Shown here one piece after another: positions 13,201-31,561 of a stretch of 64,000 bases of DNA. The stretch lies in the NCBI GenBank assembly GCA_023055355.1, contig JALJCS010000009.1:27057001-27121000 (forward strand), given 5' to 3'. A program made the translations under genes and the position numbers. The stretch comes from Agelaius tricolor. Its lineage: Eukaryota > Chordata > Aves > Passeriformes > Icteridae. Under the pieces are notes generated by a model. It searched no databases. It had not been told where the DNA came from and was given only the letters and a program-made list of their open reading frames with translations. The first letter of the stretch is position 1. Each line of letters opens with the position of its first letter.

Positions 13201-16200
13201 CACTCATTTGAGGGTCCATGTTTAATGAGTGGTTTTGGTATTTGTATTTCACAAATAATTCTGTGACAGAATTAAAGAAAGTCCCACAGAAATGGTGTCT
13301 TTCTCTCTAACACTCAGTAGATGACCTCTTGGGTAGACGACACATCTTCCTGAAGATGGCTTGGATGAGGAACAATGTAGGGCTGAAAGGACAAATAATC
13401 ATCCACCCAGAACCAAGCACACCAAAACTGAGATTTTTTTTCCAGTCCATCAACTTAGTGCTCCTTAACTATAGACTGCTTACCTCCTGTCCTTTCACCA
13501 GTGGATGTGGACAACTACCAACAATTGTCTGCATTAATTTCCTTTGTAAAAAATGCCACCTGACCCACACAAAAATCCTTCCTTCCCTATCTTGTAGGTT
13601 ATGGTTTCTAAAAGTTCTAGAGGTGGTGTTCACTCCTCTTAGGACACCCCCAGCTATTTACAGCTTCAACACACAATGCCAGTTAAGGCTGAACGTGGTC
13701 AAGTGATGAACAATTATTTCCTGCGTTTTTTACACACATTCCAATTTACTATGCCCCAGAATAGGAAACCTAGAGAAAATATAATCTTTCTCTGAAATTC
13801 AACTTTCTCAATCTTCTTTTTCAGTGACTGTTCATTCTCACTGCTTCAGCTAACGGTCATAATTTTTTATTAAGTTAGGGAGCTTGAAATCTGTGACATC
13901 TTTGTTGAAAATATTCCCTTTAAATGAGAAGACAAAGGTGACTTATGTAATTTCTAGAAATTCTACCAGTTAATCTAAAAATTACCTGCAATAGGGGAAA
14001 AACCCAAGCTAAACATATGATACAGCTGCTGAAAAATGGCAGGGGGAAATCCCTACTGTCTTTATCTGCAGACCAGAATCTTTGCATTGTGTATAACACC
14101 ACCATGGCAATTTTCTCTAGTGCTCCATCAGTTGATCTCTGTTTTCTTGACAGCCTGTTGAACACCAACAATGTCCATGGACCAAGAAGCTATCAGCTGC
14201 CTGCTGGCATCTCCTGGGTTGAAGATGACCCAGAGCAGGGAGCGTAACAGAAGCAGAGCCCAGACTGTACAATGCTTATCTTTTACTGCAAATGAAGCTC
14301 TTAATTCTCATTGTGTAAACACTGGATGCAGAGAGTTTAAACTGTAAACTGAGTAACTGGCAGAGCAGAGCCAACAGCATCCAGGCCATGTTAAATTGAG
14401 TGCCAGTGGCTGTAGTTGCCTGCCCTAACATGTCCCTCTGCCTCACATTTCCAATTAGCTGGTTTTAGGCTTCCAGATGCACCCAGCTGGGTGTGCAATG
14501 GTAATATGGACAGATTTAAGGTCTTCCAAGGATGGCCCAAAGTGCCTCTGACCTGAGTAGCTAGTTTATTTATTGTGGTGAAAGAGAGAGACAAGGAGGG
14601 GATAATCAGCGAGAGGACATTCAGGAGCTGGGACAAGGAAGCAAGGAGACACAGAAGGGGAGTAACAAGTTTGCCACCTGGATGATGCCACTCCTGTCAG
14701 CTCACAAAGGTGGCTGAAGGTAAAGCAAATTTATCTGCTGCCAAACAGGTTTGGCTTCCTCTCCCCACAATGCTGCACACTTCCTTGTGCTCCCAGCAGA
14801 GGACAGCCCTGGCTGCTCCAGCTCATTCAAGCCCTGGTGGGCACGCAGGGGAAATCCCAGAGAGAGCGTGGTCCATGCTGTCCATCGCTCACCCCAGTGA
14901 TGCAGCTGTCCCAGTGCTGTTCCCAGGCTGGTCTGCAGTGGCTGAAGCAGAATGGTGAAGCTGCTCCAGAACCTGGGACACGCTCTCCAGGGCTGCTCAT
15001 TTCACACTGCAGTCTGACCAGTTCAGCAGCTTCTCCTGCCTCACCTCCCAGTTCTGCATCAGGACACTGGGGTGCCTCTGCCAGCAGCATCGTGCTACTG
15101 CCACAACTGCTGACCATCCTCATTATCTGTGGATGGGTCACCACTTCCAGAACTCCAAGATCTTTAGTGAACCCGAGCAGTCCCAGAGCTGGGCAGACAC
15201 GTGGTTCTACACCACTGCTGCAGTTGTTTTGTGTGGAAGTAAACATCAAAATGCAAATCAAGGCTAGCTGGTTGAATGGGTCACTTCAGTACAAGACAAA
15301 AGGTATCTGTTTGCAGAAGAAACCACTCCTACAGCCCTAGAGAACATTCAGAAAGTAAAGATTTGTGGGCAAGAACCCCATGCCTTTCTTAATTTCAAAG
15401 CAATTTTATGAGGGCTGGAGAAATTACTTAAGTTACCGGGACCACAGACTCACCCACACAAAGCAGTTTGTTTAAATTAGGGAATTAGCATGGGTAAGGG
15501 AGCACTGTGCAGTACAGGGCTGAGACCCAGGACTTGGAAAGGCTGTGGAAACAGCTCTCCAGCATGCAGGAAGGCTCTAGCAGAGTTGAGGCACCACAGA
15601 AAATTAGCATCCACTCTGCACTGCCAGTCCAGCACACTCCTGCTCTCACCCAGCCAGTTCTCCAAACCCCACCAACTTAGTGATCAACCAGTGGACTCAG
15701 TCAACAGTGAAATCAATGTTAGTGTAAACACTTCAGGTGGCCTTATACTGTTTGTCACAGGCAAATCCTCTGAAAATGAGAAAGGTTTCCAGGGAATTCA
15801 CACGGAAACCATTTAATGTAAAAAGGTATTTTCATGGTCACTGAGCCAACAGCATCAGCTACCTGGCTCTGTAGAAAAATTTCCCAAAGAATCCCATCAC
15901 CTAAAGATGGAAGCTGTACTTAGCCTCAGAGGATGAAAAAAGCCCCAAATTCACTGCAGGGCTGACTCTGTAGCTCAGTCCAAGAGTACAAATACTGATG
16001 GCACGTGGTGTATGGACACTGCTGGGACAGGCTCTCATCACACTCACCTGGCAGAGCAAAGGACATTCCGTACTAACACAGGCAATGCAACTCCTCGTGG
16101 CTGAGCTTCCAGGGGCAGGAACATATAAAAATATAGTATTCTAAAACATTTTCATGTAAGACAGACTTTAAAAGAGGCACATGAAAGATGTGAGAAAGGT

Positions 16201-19200
16201 GGGTGAAAATAAAAACTATTAAAAAAATCCCTACCTTTTTAAAAGATGATTCTGATTAAGTAACAATTCTCATTAAACAAAAGGTTCTAGCTTCCGTGAA
16301 GATTTTCAGTCTTCACCTCAGGAAACCCAATGCAAAAGAGATGCTTGGATCCCCTACAAAAATCAGGCATTATCTTTACCCTTGTCTGTACACAGCATGG
16401 AGCAGAGACATCTGACACTCATGGCTCTAACCTGAGGAATAAATAAAACACTGTCCCTTGTGGCTATTTTTAAACAGGGTAAATTTAGAAGGAAGAAGGA
16501 GACAAAGGAGTGGAATATATTATTACTTTCAGGGTTTTTTTTTTCAGTGCTCATTGGTTTGTACAAAGGCTTGGCATGTACCAGTAGGGAGACAAGTGCT
16601 TATTAAGTGGTAATTTTGCATATGGCTGTTATTGCCATAACAGACACCTATGCAATCTTCCAGTTATGGAGGATTCACTCTTCCACTGCCATATATCTGA
16701 ACCATTACCTGAACAAAGGCTTCATTTGTCACTCTATAGTTCTGAAAGCCACAGTTTAAAAAGTTAGGGCAATATTCTACAGCAATAGGAAAGTTAAAAG
16801 CAAGCATGCAAAGTTTTGATCCTTTCCTATTCGAAACCAGTTTATAAAGTTCTATAGCATAAACTCTAGCTATTCCCAAGGAAATGAGAAAAAAAAAAAG
16901 CAGCTTCAAGATGCTGTCCTCTCAGCTGAGACACACAACCCACTCAAGCAGGAAATAGACACAAATAGTGTGTGGATAGTCAGTCTGAGATGTGATGATA
17001 ACAAGCTGCTGACATTTCAGAATTTTCCTTTGAATAACAGGTGCTGGCTGAGTACACACAATGCTAGAAAGTGGGAAAGAGCTTTTCAGAAGTCATTGCC
17101 TTGGATCACAGAACAACACTGCAAGAGACTGACTGCAAGCTGGTACACAACTTGTTGCCAGCCCTATGCAGCAAAAATCAGACGAAAACAAAACAAAATA
17201 AACCTCCAACCAAAATCCAAACATCTTTCTCAAAAAATACTTTAGAGCATTTCACATGAGGAGAGAGGAGGCACTCATTATCACCATAGCTAAAAGACTG
17301 CAACAGAAAGATCACTAGGCCAGCATGATCCAGAAGGAAAACCAGATCAAGACACAGGTTCCGGCATGACAAGATTTAGAAAGGCCTCTTGGGTCATCCC
17401 AGATTCTCCTATCACTTGCACCCAAAATATATCATTACTTCTGTATGTGACAAACTCTTTACACAACAAACCAGTATTTTGTGTCTGCTCTATGCTGCTT
17501 TTTATTTCCTTACTTTTTTATTAAACTAAGGAAATGGGATAGACTATTCTGTTTTCAGCCATCTCTAAAACCAGCAGGAGCTGTCCTTACAGACACAGTA
17601 ATAAACCCCCTCTTTGCAACTTCATTGATCAGTTCCTCCTCAGAAGTGCTGGAGCATGGGAAGAGAATAGGGAAAACATCCATTTGAAGGAAACAAAAGA
17701 AAAAAAAAAAAGAGGCTGCTACCTAGACTAAAAACTTAATTGATCTGTGAAGCTTTCTGCTAGTCCTGCTTTCCCAGATGTTTCAGAGTTGGCAGGAAAA
17801 CAAACCCAAGCCTGTGAGGAAGAAACAACTACTACAGTGGCCTGTTTGAAATGCACTTCCTGACCTCAGATTTGGGGGACAGAACCTTTGGGAGCTTCTC
17901 ATAAGCACAAGAGGACAATTCACCCACTTAAGTCACCACTGTGACAGTGCTGTGAGTGGTGCAGGAGCAGCAGCTGGCCTTGGCAATCCTGGCTACACAA
18001 TTCCACATGGGGATCATGCTGGAGTCCTGGGAGCTTGTTCCCATCTAGTGCCAAGAATCCTCAGTTCTTACACTCATTCCAGATTCCTCCTCTTGTTTTT
18101 CCTTTTCCTTTGATACTGATTCTATTCACTTTCACCAACCCATACAACAGTGTTAGAGGTGTGTGCCATTTTCCCTGTGCACACAGACACATAATAGCCC
18201 CTTTTTTCTCCTATTTTCATCTGACTGTATTTGCCCCCTCCCTACCTTCAGCACTGAACCAGTATCAGGAAACATATTCCATGGTCAGACCACAAAAGAC
18301 TGAGGAATACAAGTACAGCCTTTTATCCTCCTGAGTTGAAGCAATTCTTACTTTTTTGAGCAAGAATGTCTGCATTTGCACACATGTACGTGACCACAGA
18401 CATACACACATGCCTCAAGTTCCTCTTGAATACAGCCTCTGAACAAGTCATGTCAGTGTGAAGGGCCTGTGTCACTCTGGGTCTCATTATTTGTTAACGT
18501 GCTTTATCGCCTCTTTTACAGAATTACTCCATCTTCAATATCTCCTCTGTTGTTCTTTCCTCCAATGCCATTTACTGGACCCGAGCCAGCAGTCGAAAAA
18601 CTCTTGCTCCCTTTTGCTCACCTTGAACAAAACACACAGTTACAAAACAAGACAGCAATACACAGATCCACCACCCCAAAGAGAGAGGGCCAGCCCTCTT
18701 TCTGGGAGAGATTTGTCTCTCACCAAGATCCACTCTGATGAAGAAATTTTTACAAAAAGGCAAAACAGAAAATAACCCCCACCAAATCTGAAAGGCAACT
18801 CTCATTTTAGTTAAAACAATCCAAATCAAGGCTCAATTAAAGCCTTGTTTGTCTCAGGCACAGACACAAGCAGGCAATCTTAGTTCTTCTAGTATTTAAA
18901 ATTATGAGGAAAGAACTGACAGCACCTCTAACATCCCCTTTTCTGTCTATAACAAGTCTTCTGTTATAGACAGAAAGCAAGAAAGCCAAAATTTGAAAAC
19001 TGAGATTTACATTTCAGAAAAGTAAGTGTCCCATACAAGAGGAGAGTGAAGGCATGGGATTTCCATTGCTCAGATTAAAATCACACAATACAATTACTCT
19101 GCCAGCTCCTGAAAAAAAAAAAAAAGAAAAAAAAATCTCATAAAGTGTACTAGATAAAATCAGCAGCAGTGTTTCCTCCCAAACTGCAGAATAGCAACTA

Positions 19201-20126
19201 AAGTCCTTTTGACCCATGCTGAGGCTTGCGTGCCCTAGTAATTCTAGAAAATGAGGAACATGACAAGCTGAGCTGTTAGGCCTTATCTATCTAAGTCAGG
19301 ATAATTACTCTGAAAAAACACCCTATCAGTACAAATCAGGCAGCACAGATTTTCATTTACTCTCAGATACTGCACAAAAGTACCACACCTCCTCTCAGAA
19401 GCTTACAACTGACCCAGACATTGTAGGGTAGGAAAGAGACTGTTTAAGGAAGAAAAATAAAAAACTACTCAACAGCAGGAGAAAGAGGATTATCTTGAAT
19501 GGCCTGCCACTGCTTTTTCAGTGATTCTGGTTTTCATCATCTCTGTTTTACTTTGTAAAGGCTTCAACAGTGATAATAATAGAACCCTATCACAGACTTG
19601 AGGAAAAAAAAAAAAGAAATTACACAAGCAGTTATACCCGAGCTTCTGGGAAATCATGACTAGGGCTGTTTGCTGACCCAGCAAATATAGCTTGGGTAGA
19701 AACACCTACAAGGAAAAAAAAAGCAAAAAGACACAATAGAAAAACAGCCATGAGATAAAAATGCTTCCTTCTGTGCCATGCTCATCAACCAGTATCCCAC
19801 AGAATCCTTGCTATCCGTCCTTTTGTCAGGAATTATTTCTCCCAAGGCATACTTCTTTTATTAAGCTGAAGTAAGGAAACAAGGTGAGCCAAGGCCTCAG
19901 AATTAAACAGTTCAGTCTTGGAACACTGTTTTCTAGATATGGTATGTCACCTAGTCTGGCTAGAGTTGCAGTGATTGTAATTTAAAATATCTGATATACT
20001 GTCATTGTTTCTGGTGGCATTTCCATGAAAACAGATCTAGACACTGGTTCTTCCTTCCCCAAGTAAAATCCACTCTAGATCATTCCCTCACCCTCCCATC
20101 AGATTCATGCAATGCTGAAAATTTCT
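10201..20126. other. Intergenic, mostly unannotated
   Basis: About 10 kb of AT-rich DNA with no recognised exon. A GC-richer patch at 14.7-15.25 kb carries overlapping open frames on both strands (14827-15340) without any known domain. A perfect 15-bp hairpin lies at 18940-18976. Short A-rich or T-rich runs occur near 17.70, 19.11 and 19.60 kb. Confidence 0.5.
18940..18976. repeat. Perfect 15-bp inverted repeat (hairpin)
   Basis: TTTCTGTCTATAACA at 18940-18954 is exactly reverse-complemented at 18962-18976, with a 7-base loop. Nothing in the flanks suggests a transposon end. It could fold as a small RNA hairpin if transcribed. Confidence 0.9.
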
Positions 20127-20131
20127 GAGTC

Positions 20132-20137
20132 TTTATT
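20132..20137 (-). terminator. CLDND1: Candidate CLDND1 polyadenylation signal
   Basis: AATAAA on the minus strand (TTTATT on plus), about 1 kb past the CLDND1 stop codon, which would give a 3' UTR of ordinary length. Another AATAAA near 19.85 kb is an alternative. The choice between them is inference. Confidence 0.4.
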
Positions 20138-21142
20138 ATTACTATTATTATTTAATTTAAACAAGAGGGAAAAGAGCAGCACCTTTTAAAAAACCCTGTT
20201 GTGTGCTACACAGGATAAACAGGTGAGGTTTAAGAAAAGTTAAATTTATATGTACATATACACATATACACTAAACCAAATTAAAACCAAAAAACTCCTG
20301 AGGAGGTAATTTTCAACAAGAGATAAGAAAGCCACATCAAGCAAAAGCACAAATTAAGATTAGAGTGCACAATCACATGTAGTGCAGATACCAAACTAGC
20401 CTGGGTCCTGGAAGCAGTGGAGCTATAGCAGGACAGAGCTCCATGAGGGCCATCTAATCCCACTCCTTGGCAGAAGCAAGTCCAGAGTGTGCCTTCAGGA
20501 GGGTCCAGAGTGTGCTGTACAGGCAGTGCAACAGCTGTCTGCTCTGCCTCCAGCAGTTTTGGCAGATGCCACAAAATGCAGCAAACTAGTGATAACAGGA
20601 GATCCAGAGCCGAGCTACAGACTAATTCAGCTACAGTATTTCCATAACAGAGGTTTCTGAATTCCCTCATGTCTCTTGGGTGCTCCCTGTAGGTACTGCC
20701 TGCTTCAGTCACACAGCAGACAGCTCCTGATTATGTATTATTTGTGCACTGAGGTTCCCATTCTTTCGTACCTGCACCTTCTCTTGTCTCTCTTCCACCC
20801 CACAACACCACTTCTATTTCCTCCAGGCTGACAGGGTAATAAAATTAGGAAGGGGCATGTACATCTAACTAAGGGGAACTGTCAAGAACCAAACGTAGCT
20901 TAAAAAATAATCACAATTCTTAAAAAAAAACCCAATTAAAAAACCTGTTCAAGTTCTGCAGACTTCTGGCAGGCTTTGGTCATTTAGCCCAGAGGTCTTT
21001 GTCTTCAGAGCCTGCAGGCTAAATTGTCTTGACTGGCAAGAAGCATGCAGTACATGATAAAATTCTGACTGAAAGAAAAAAGTAGTAAGGGCTGGGGGAG
21101 AAGTGGTTCTAACATGGAAAGCCCAGACTACAGTAGCAGCTC

Positions 21143-27969
<6,827 letters not shown>

Positions 27970-27971
27970 AC

Positions 27972-27999
27972 CGCCCGGCCCGGCCCGGCCCGGCCCGGC
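27972..27999 (-). repeat. (CCGGG)n block with G-quadruplex potential
   Basis: On the minus strand, five GGG runs are separated by CC, which satisfies the usual quadruplex pattern. It lies immediately before the likely CLDND1 first donor site, so it would be in the 5' UTR or at the exon end. Confidence 0.75.
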
Positions 28000-28083
28000 A
28001 CCCACCGCCCATCATCGCCGCCGCCGCCGCCGCCTCGCACCCGGCCCGGCCCCGCTTCCGCCCGCCGCGCCCGCCCGCGCGGG

Positions 28084-28102
28084 GCACGCTGGGCGATGTA
28101 GT
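28084..28102 (-). promoter_or_regulatory. ZNF143/THAP11 (SBS-type) promoter element
   Basis: The minus strand reads ACTACATCGCCCAGCGTGC, matching the known SBS pattern ACTACAnnTCCCAGnnTGC with one change (G for T before CCCAG). This element typically sits within about 100 bp of start sites in CpG-island promoters, which fits CLDND1 transcription starting just downstream on the minus strand. Confidence 0.75.
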
Positions 28103-28160
28103 TCTGCCGCCCCCTTCCGGAGGCGCCGGCCTCAGCACCCCTGGGCAGCCCTTCCCCATG

Positions 28161-30850
28161 GCTCCTCGCCCTGCCTGTGGGGAAATTCTTGCTCGTGGCC
28201 AGCCTGAACCTCCCCGGCTCTGTGTCCTCCCCTCCTGTCGCTGTTTACCTGGGAGAAGAGGCTGATCCCCACCTGGCTGCACCCTCCTTTCTAGTTCTTT
28301 CTGTTTCTCTTGATTGCTTGTAAAAAATGGTGATATGACACCCTGGCTGAATGACTCGAGAAAACACCAAGTAAGGGGGGGAAAAAATCGGGAAAAATTG
28401 CAAAAATTGGCAACACTGGCTCCATGCCCCAAACTGGCCGTTTCCTTCCACTCCGATGCACAAAACCACGGAAATGACAAGAGGATTCTTAGAAGTGGTC
28501 AACAACTCCCATGGCTGAGAGACCAGCCCACCCAGTCTTTGTTTTACAAAACTTCAAACAAGGAAATATTCAGAAAAAAACCCCAGAAACATTGAGGCTT
28601 TCACACCTCTCAGGAGTTCTGGGGAACTATCCCGCCCAACTCCTCCGCCAAACAGCCAGGGAGCATTGTTGCAGCCAGGTTAGCAACTAGGATGCAAATG
28701 TGAAAGCAGTCATACAAGAAACTTCTTGGGTTTGATGCAACATTAATTTTTTAATTTAAAAAAATCAGAAATTACATTTGATTCAAGAAATTTCTGTCTA
28801 TATGCCCCACTTTCTGGAATGTGAAGCTGTCTCACCACCACCTCATAATGTAGCTGTCTACATAGGCATATTTTGGGTCTGTTTGGAATTAATCCTGGAC
28901 TCTAAATACTTGAGTGACTTTTCAGTGACTTGGAAGAAAGCAGAGTATTGCTGATAAACCTCACAGATGACACGAGGGAAGGGTAAATAATGACATGGAG
29001 AAGGTACTGGGACAGGGTGACCTGATCGTTTTGCAGCTGGGGCAAGCAAACATGCCTTTCAATAAGGTCATTGATGAGCTCATTAATTTAAAAGCAAAGA
29101 CTGGAGTCTATACTTACCTGACATGAGATTTTATCCTGGGAAACGAAAAATGAAAAGGAAAAATTGTTGGTGAAGTACCAACTGCCAAGAAGTGGCCCTC
29201 CCCCAAAAAACCCCAACTTTCCTGTAACCTCAGATGTACAAACTGAGAAATCACAAGGAGGAAAGATGTGGTATCACATCTAGAATTGCTGCTGACTCTG
29301 AAATAGCATGTCTAGTTTTGATACGTTGACAAAATAGAGATAAACCTGAAAAGGGATATGAAAGTCACTGAGCAATTAGAAAATCTCTCTCAATGAAATA
29401 TATCACCAAGGTCAGCCAATTTTATTTATTGAAGAGGAGCTTATTTAAGGAGTTAAGTTATTGAACTAAGGACTTGCAAGACTATAAAATATGTGTAGTA
29501 GCAATAGGGAAGAAAAAATCAGGAACTTCTTTCTGTATACCTGGAAAAGCTATCAAAGCTTGAAGCCAGAAAACATTAAAAGAAAAAAAATTCAACAAAA
29601 CCCCTGTGTATTCTAAGCCGTGGTAAAAGCAGAGTCTGAACCATTTACTGTAAAGTGCAGTGAATTATCTAACACTGGCACATCTTCAGTTTTTCTCCTA
29701 AAAGATCTAATTTCATAAAAATGAAAATCAATTCTGAAAAACTTTGCAGCCACTGCTACTTCCATTATTAAATTAGGCTACAGTGACCTCTTCTTTTTCC
29801 TAATCTGCCCTGATCAATGTGAAATGTGCAGCTGCTCAAAAGCATCCAGAGCGAAGAGATGCATTTTCATTTTATTTACTTATAATCAAATACTCTCTGC
29901 AGACTTTGCCTGGATGTTTTTTTTTCTGGAAAAATACTCTTCTATATCTAAGAGTAAGCCAATAAAAACATTACAAGTGAATGCACAGGGCCATTCCTTG
30001 CAACAACTATCTTTTTTCTTTTTTCTCTTCCTTTCACATCTCCTCAATGTGCCTCAGCAGAACCGCTGGTTGATCTGTTTAGTTACAGAACAGGATCAGT
30101 TGGGAAGATTTTACAAGTAAAAGTTTGCTTAATTTACAAGCACAAAGGGAATAATGCTGAGGGCTATAGCATAAATGCTGTTCCTGCTTTTTGCAAAAGT
30201 ATCTGTGCTAGCAGACCTGGATCACAAGCATTACTAACTTCTCAGTCACTGACAGAGAGTTTAACATCAGAGTGCTGCAAACAGAACAAACAAAACCAAA
30301 ACCCCAATATGTTGCAAAAAATAATTAAATTGTTTAGTACAAAATGTCTGTAATTTTAGTTCTCACAATCTAAGGAAATAAGTAAACATTTGTAGGAGGT
30401 GGCACTGTCTGTATTAAATGAAGCTGACATAGGATGAAAAAAGAACAAAACCCTCTTCATATATCACATTCACATGAGGGGTTATTGATTCAGACCTGAA
30501 AAGGCATTCAAAAGTCTCTGCCTGTTTTTTCCAAAACTACGAGTCAATTTACAAGATGCCGCCTCCCACAAGAAATATTCTTTTTGCAATAATAAAAAGG
30601 GCAGTTTTAGTTTTAGGTACCATCTATGAGCATTTTACACAGCCTGAGTGAGCAGAAAATCCTCTGATTCCCCTCAGACCTCTCTATGCAGTTTGCCTGG
30701 TTTTATTTCTGCCTTCTTTATTTTTCTTTAATATTTTTGTGGCACAGGACACAGTAGTATAATTTTCACAGATAAAAAACCTTCTAGATGTGCTTCTCCC
30801 AAATACCATGAATAGCACTGGGGCATTATAATGATATTCATCCTCTATGT
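28161..30850. other. Spacer between CLDND1 and GPR15, left part
   Basis: Composition falls quickly to AT-rich after the island. No exon, repeat family or RNA gene recognised. The open frames here are short and featureless. Confidence 0.5.
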
Positions 30851-31095
30851 CAGTGGTCTCCACACCTTTTTATCATGTACCTTGTCAGTAAAATCTTTTT
30901 GAGCAGGCACTCCTAATAATGTAAATATTTTTTTAAGTATACACATGTACTACCACATCAATATATAATGTACATTATAAAACAACAAAAATATAAATTA
31001 AAAAAGGATGAGATAAATGGCAAAACCAATAATTAATATTTAAAAATAAGTGTACAAAAATATTTTCTTCCTGCACTGCATTTTCTAGACCGCTG
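30851..31095. mobile_element. Probable hAT-like non-autonomous DNA transposon relic
   Basis: The block begins CAGTGGTCTCCACACC and its far end, reverse-complemented, reads CAGCGGTCTAGAAAA. The shared CAGYGGTCT ends are the kind of terminal inverted repeat seen in hAT elements. The interior is AT-rich and non-coding, as in MITE-like derivatives. The 8-bp flanks (CTCTATGT and CTCTCAGC) share only CTCT, so a target duplication is decayed or absent. Total length is 245 bp. Confidence 0.5.
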
Positions 31096-31534
31096 CTCTC
31101 AGCATGAAACTATTTCAGTCTATCCTGATGCATTGCCTCAGTGGCCACAATTTTACCTGAATAGGTTCCACCCTTTCCTATTTGTTGAGGGATGAAACTT
31201 CCATTAGTTAGCCTTCATGTGGTTGCCTCTGAGCATGCCTTTAACTAGCCATAGCATAATAGGACAGTTTCAGCCAATTTAGCGTAGGCTTTTTGATTTT
31301 TTCTTTTTTTAATTAAGTCTGTTTCTTACATGGTTTTTTAAGTAAAATCATTCAGAAATGACTACACTTTATTTTACAGCCAAATGAACCTCTGTCCTTC
31401 TCAGCATTTATCACTATTAATAATTTACAGATATGCAGCTTATTTTATCTAGATGACTGTGCTTATATAAAAGTGCATGTACAAGCTGGAATAAAATGAC
31501 ATTTAAACTATCAGTAAAACAGAGGGTGTAAAAC

Positions 31535-31561
31535 AGCAACAACAACAACAACAACAACAAA
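31535..31561. repeat. (CAA)n microsatellite
   Basis: About nine uninterrupted CAA units. Confidence 0.95.

Noticed and set aside
14827..15340. 144-residue (minus) and 167-residue (plus) overlapping frames
   Set aside because: Low-complexity Ser/Pro content and no domain. The local GC patch reduces stop codons.
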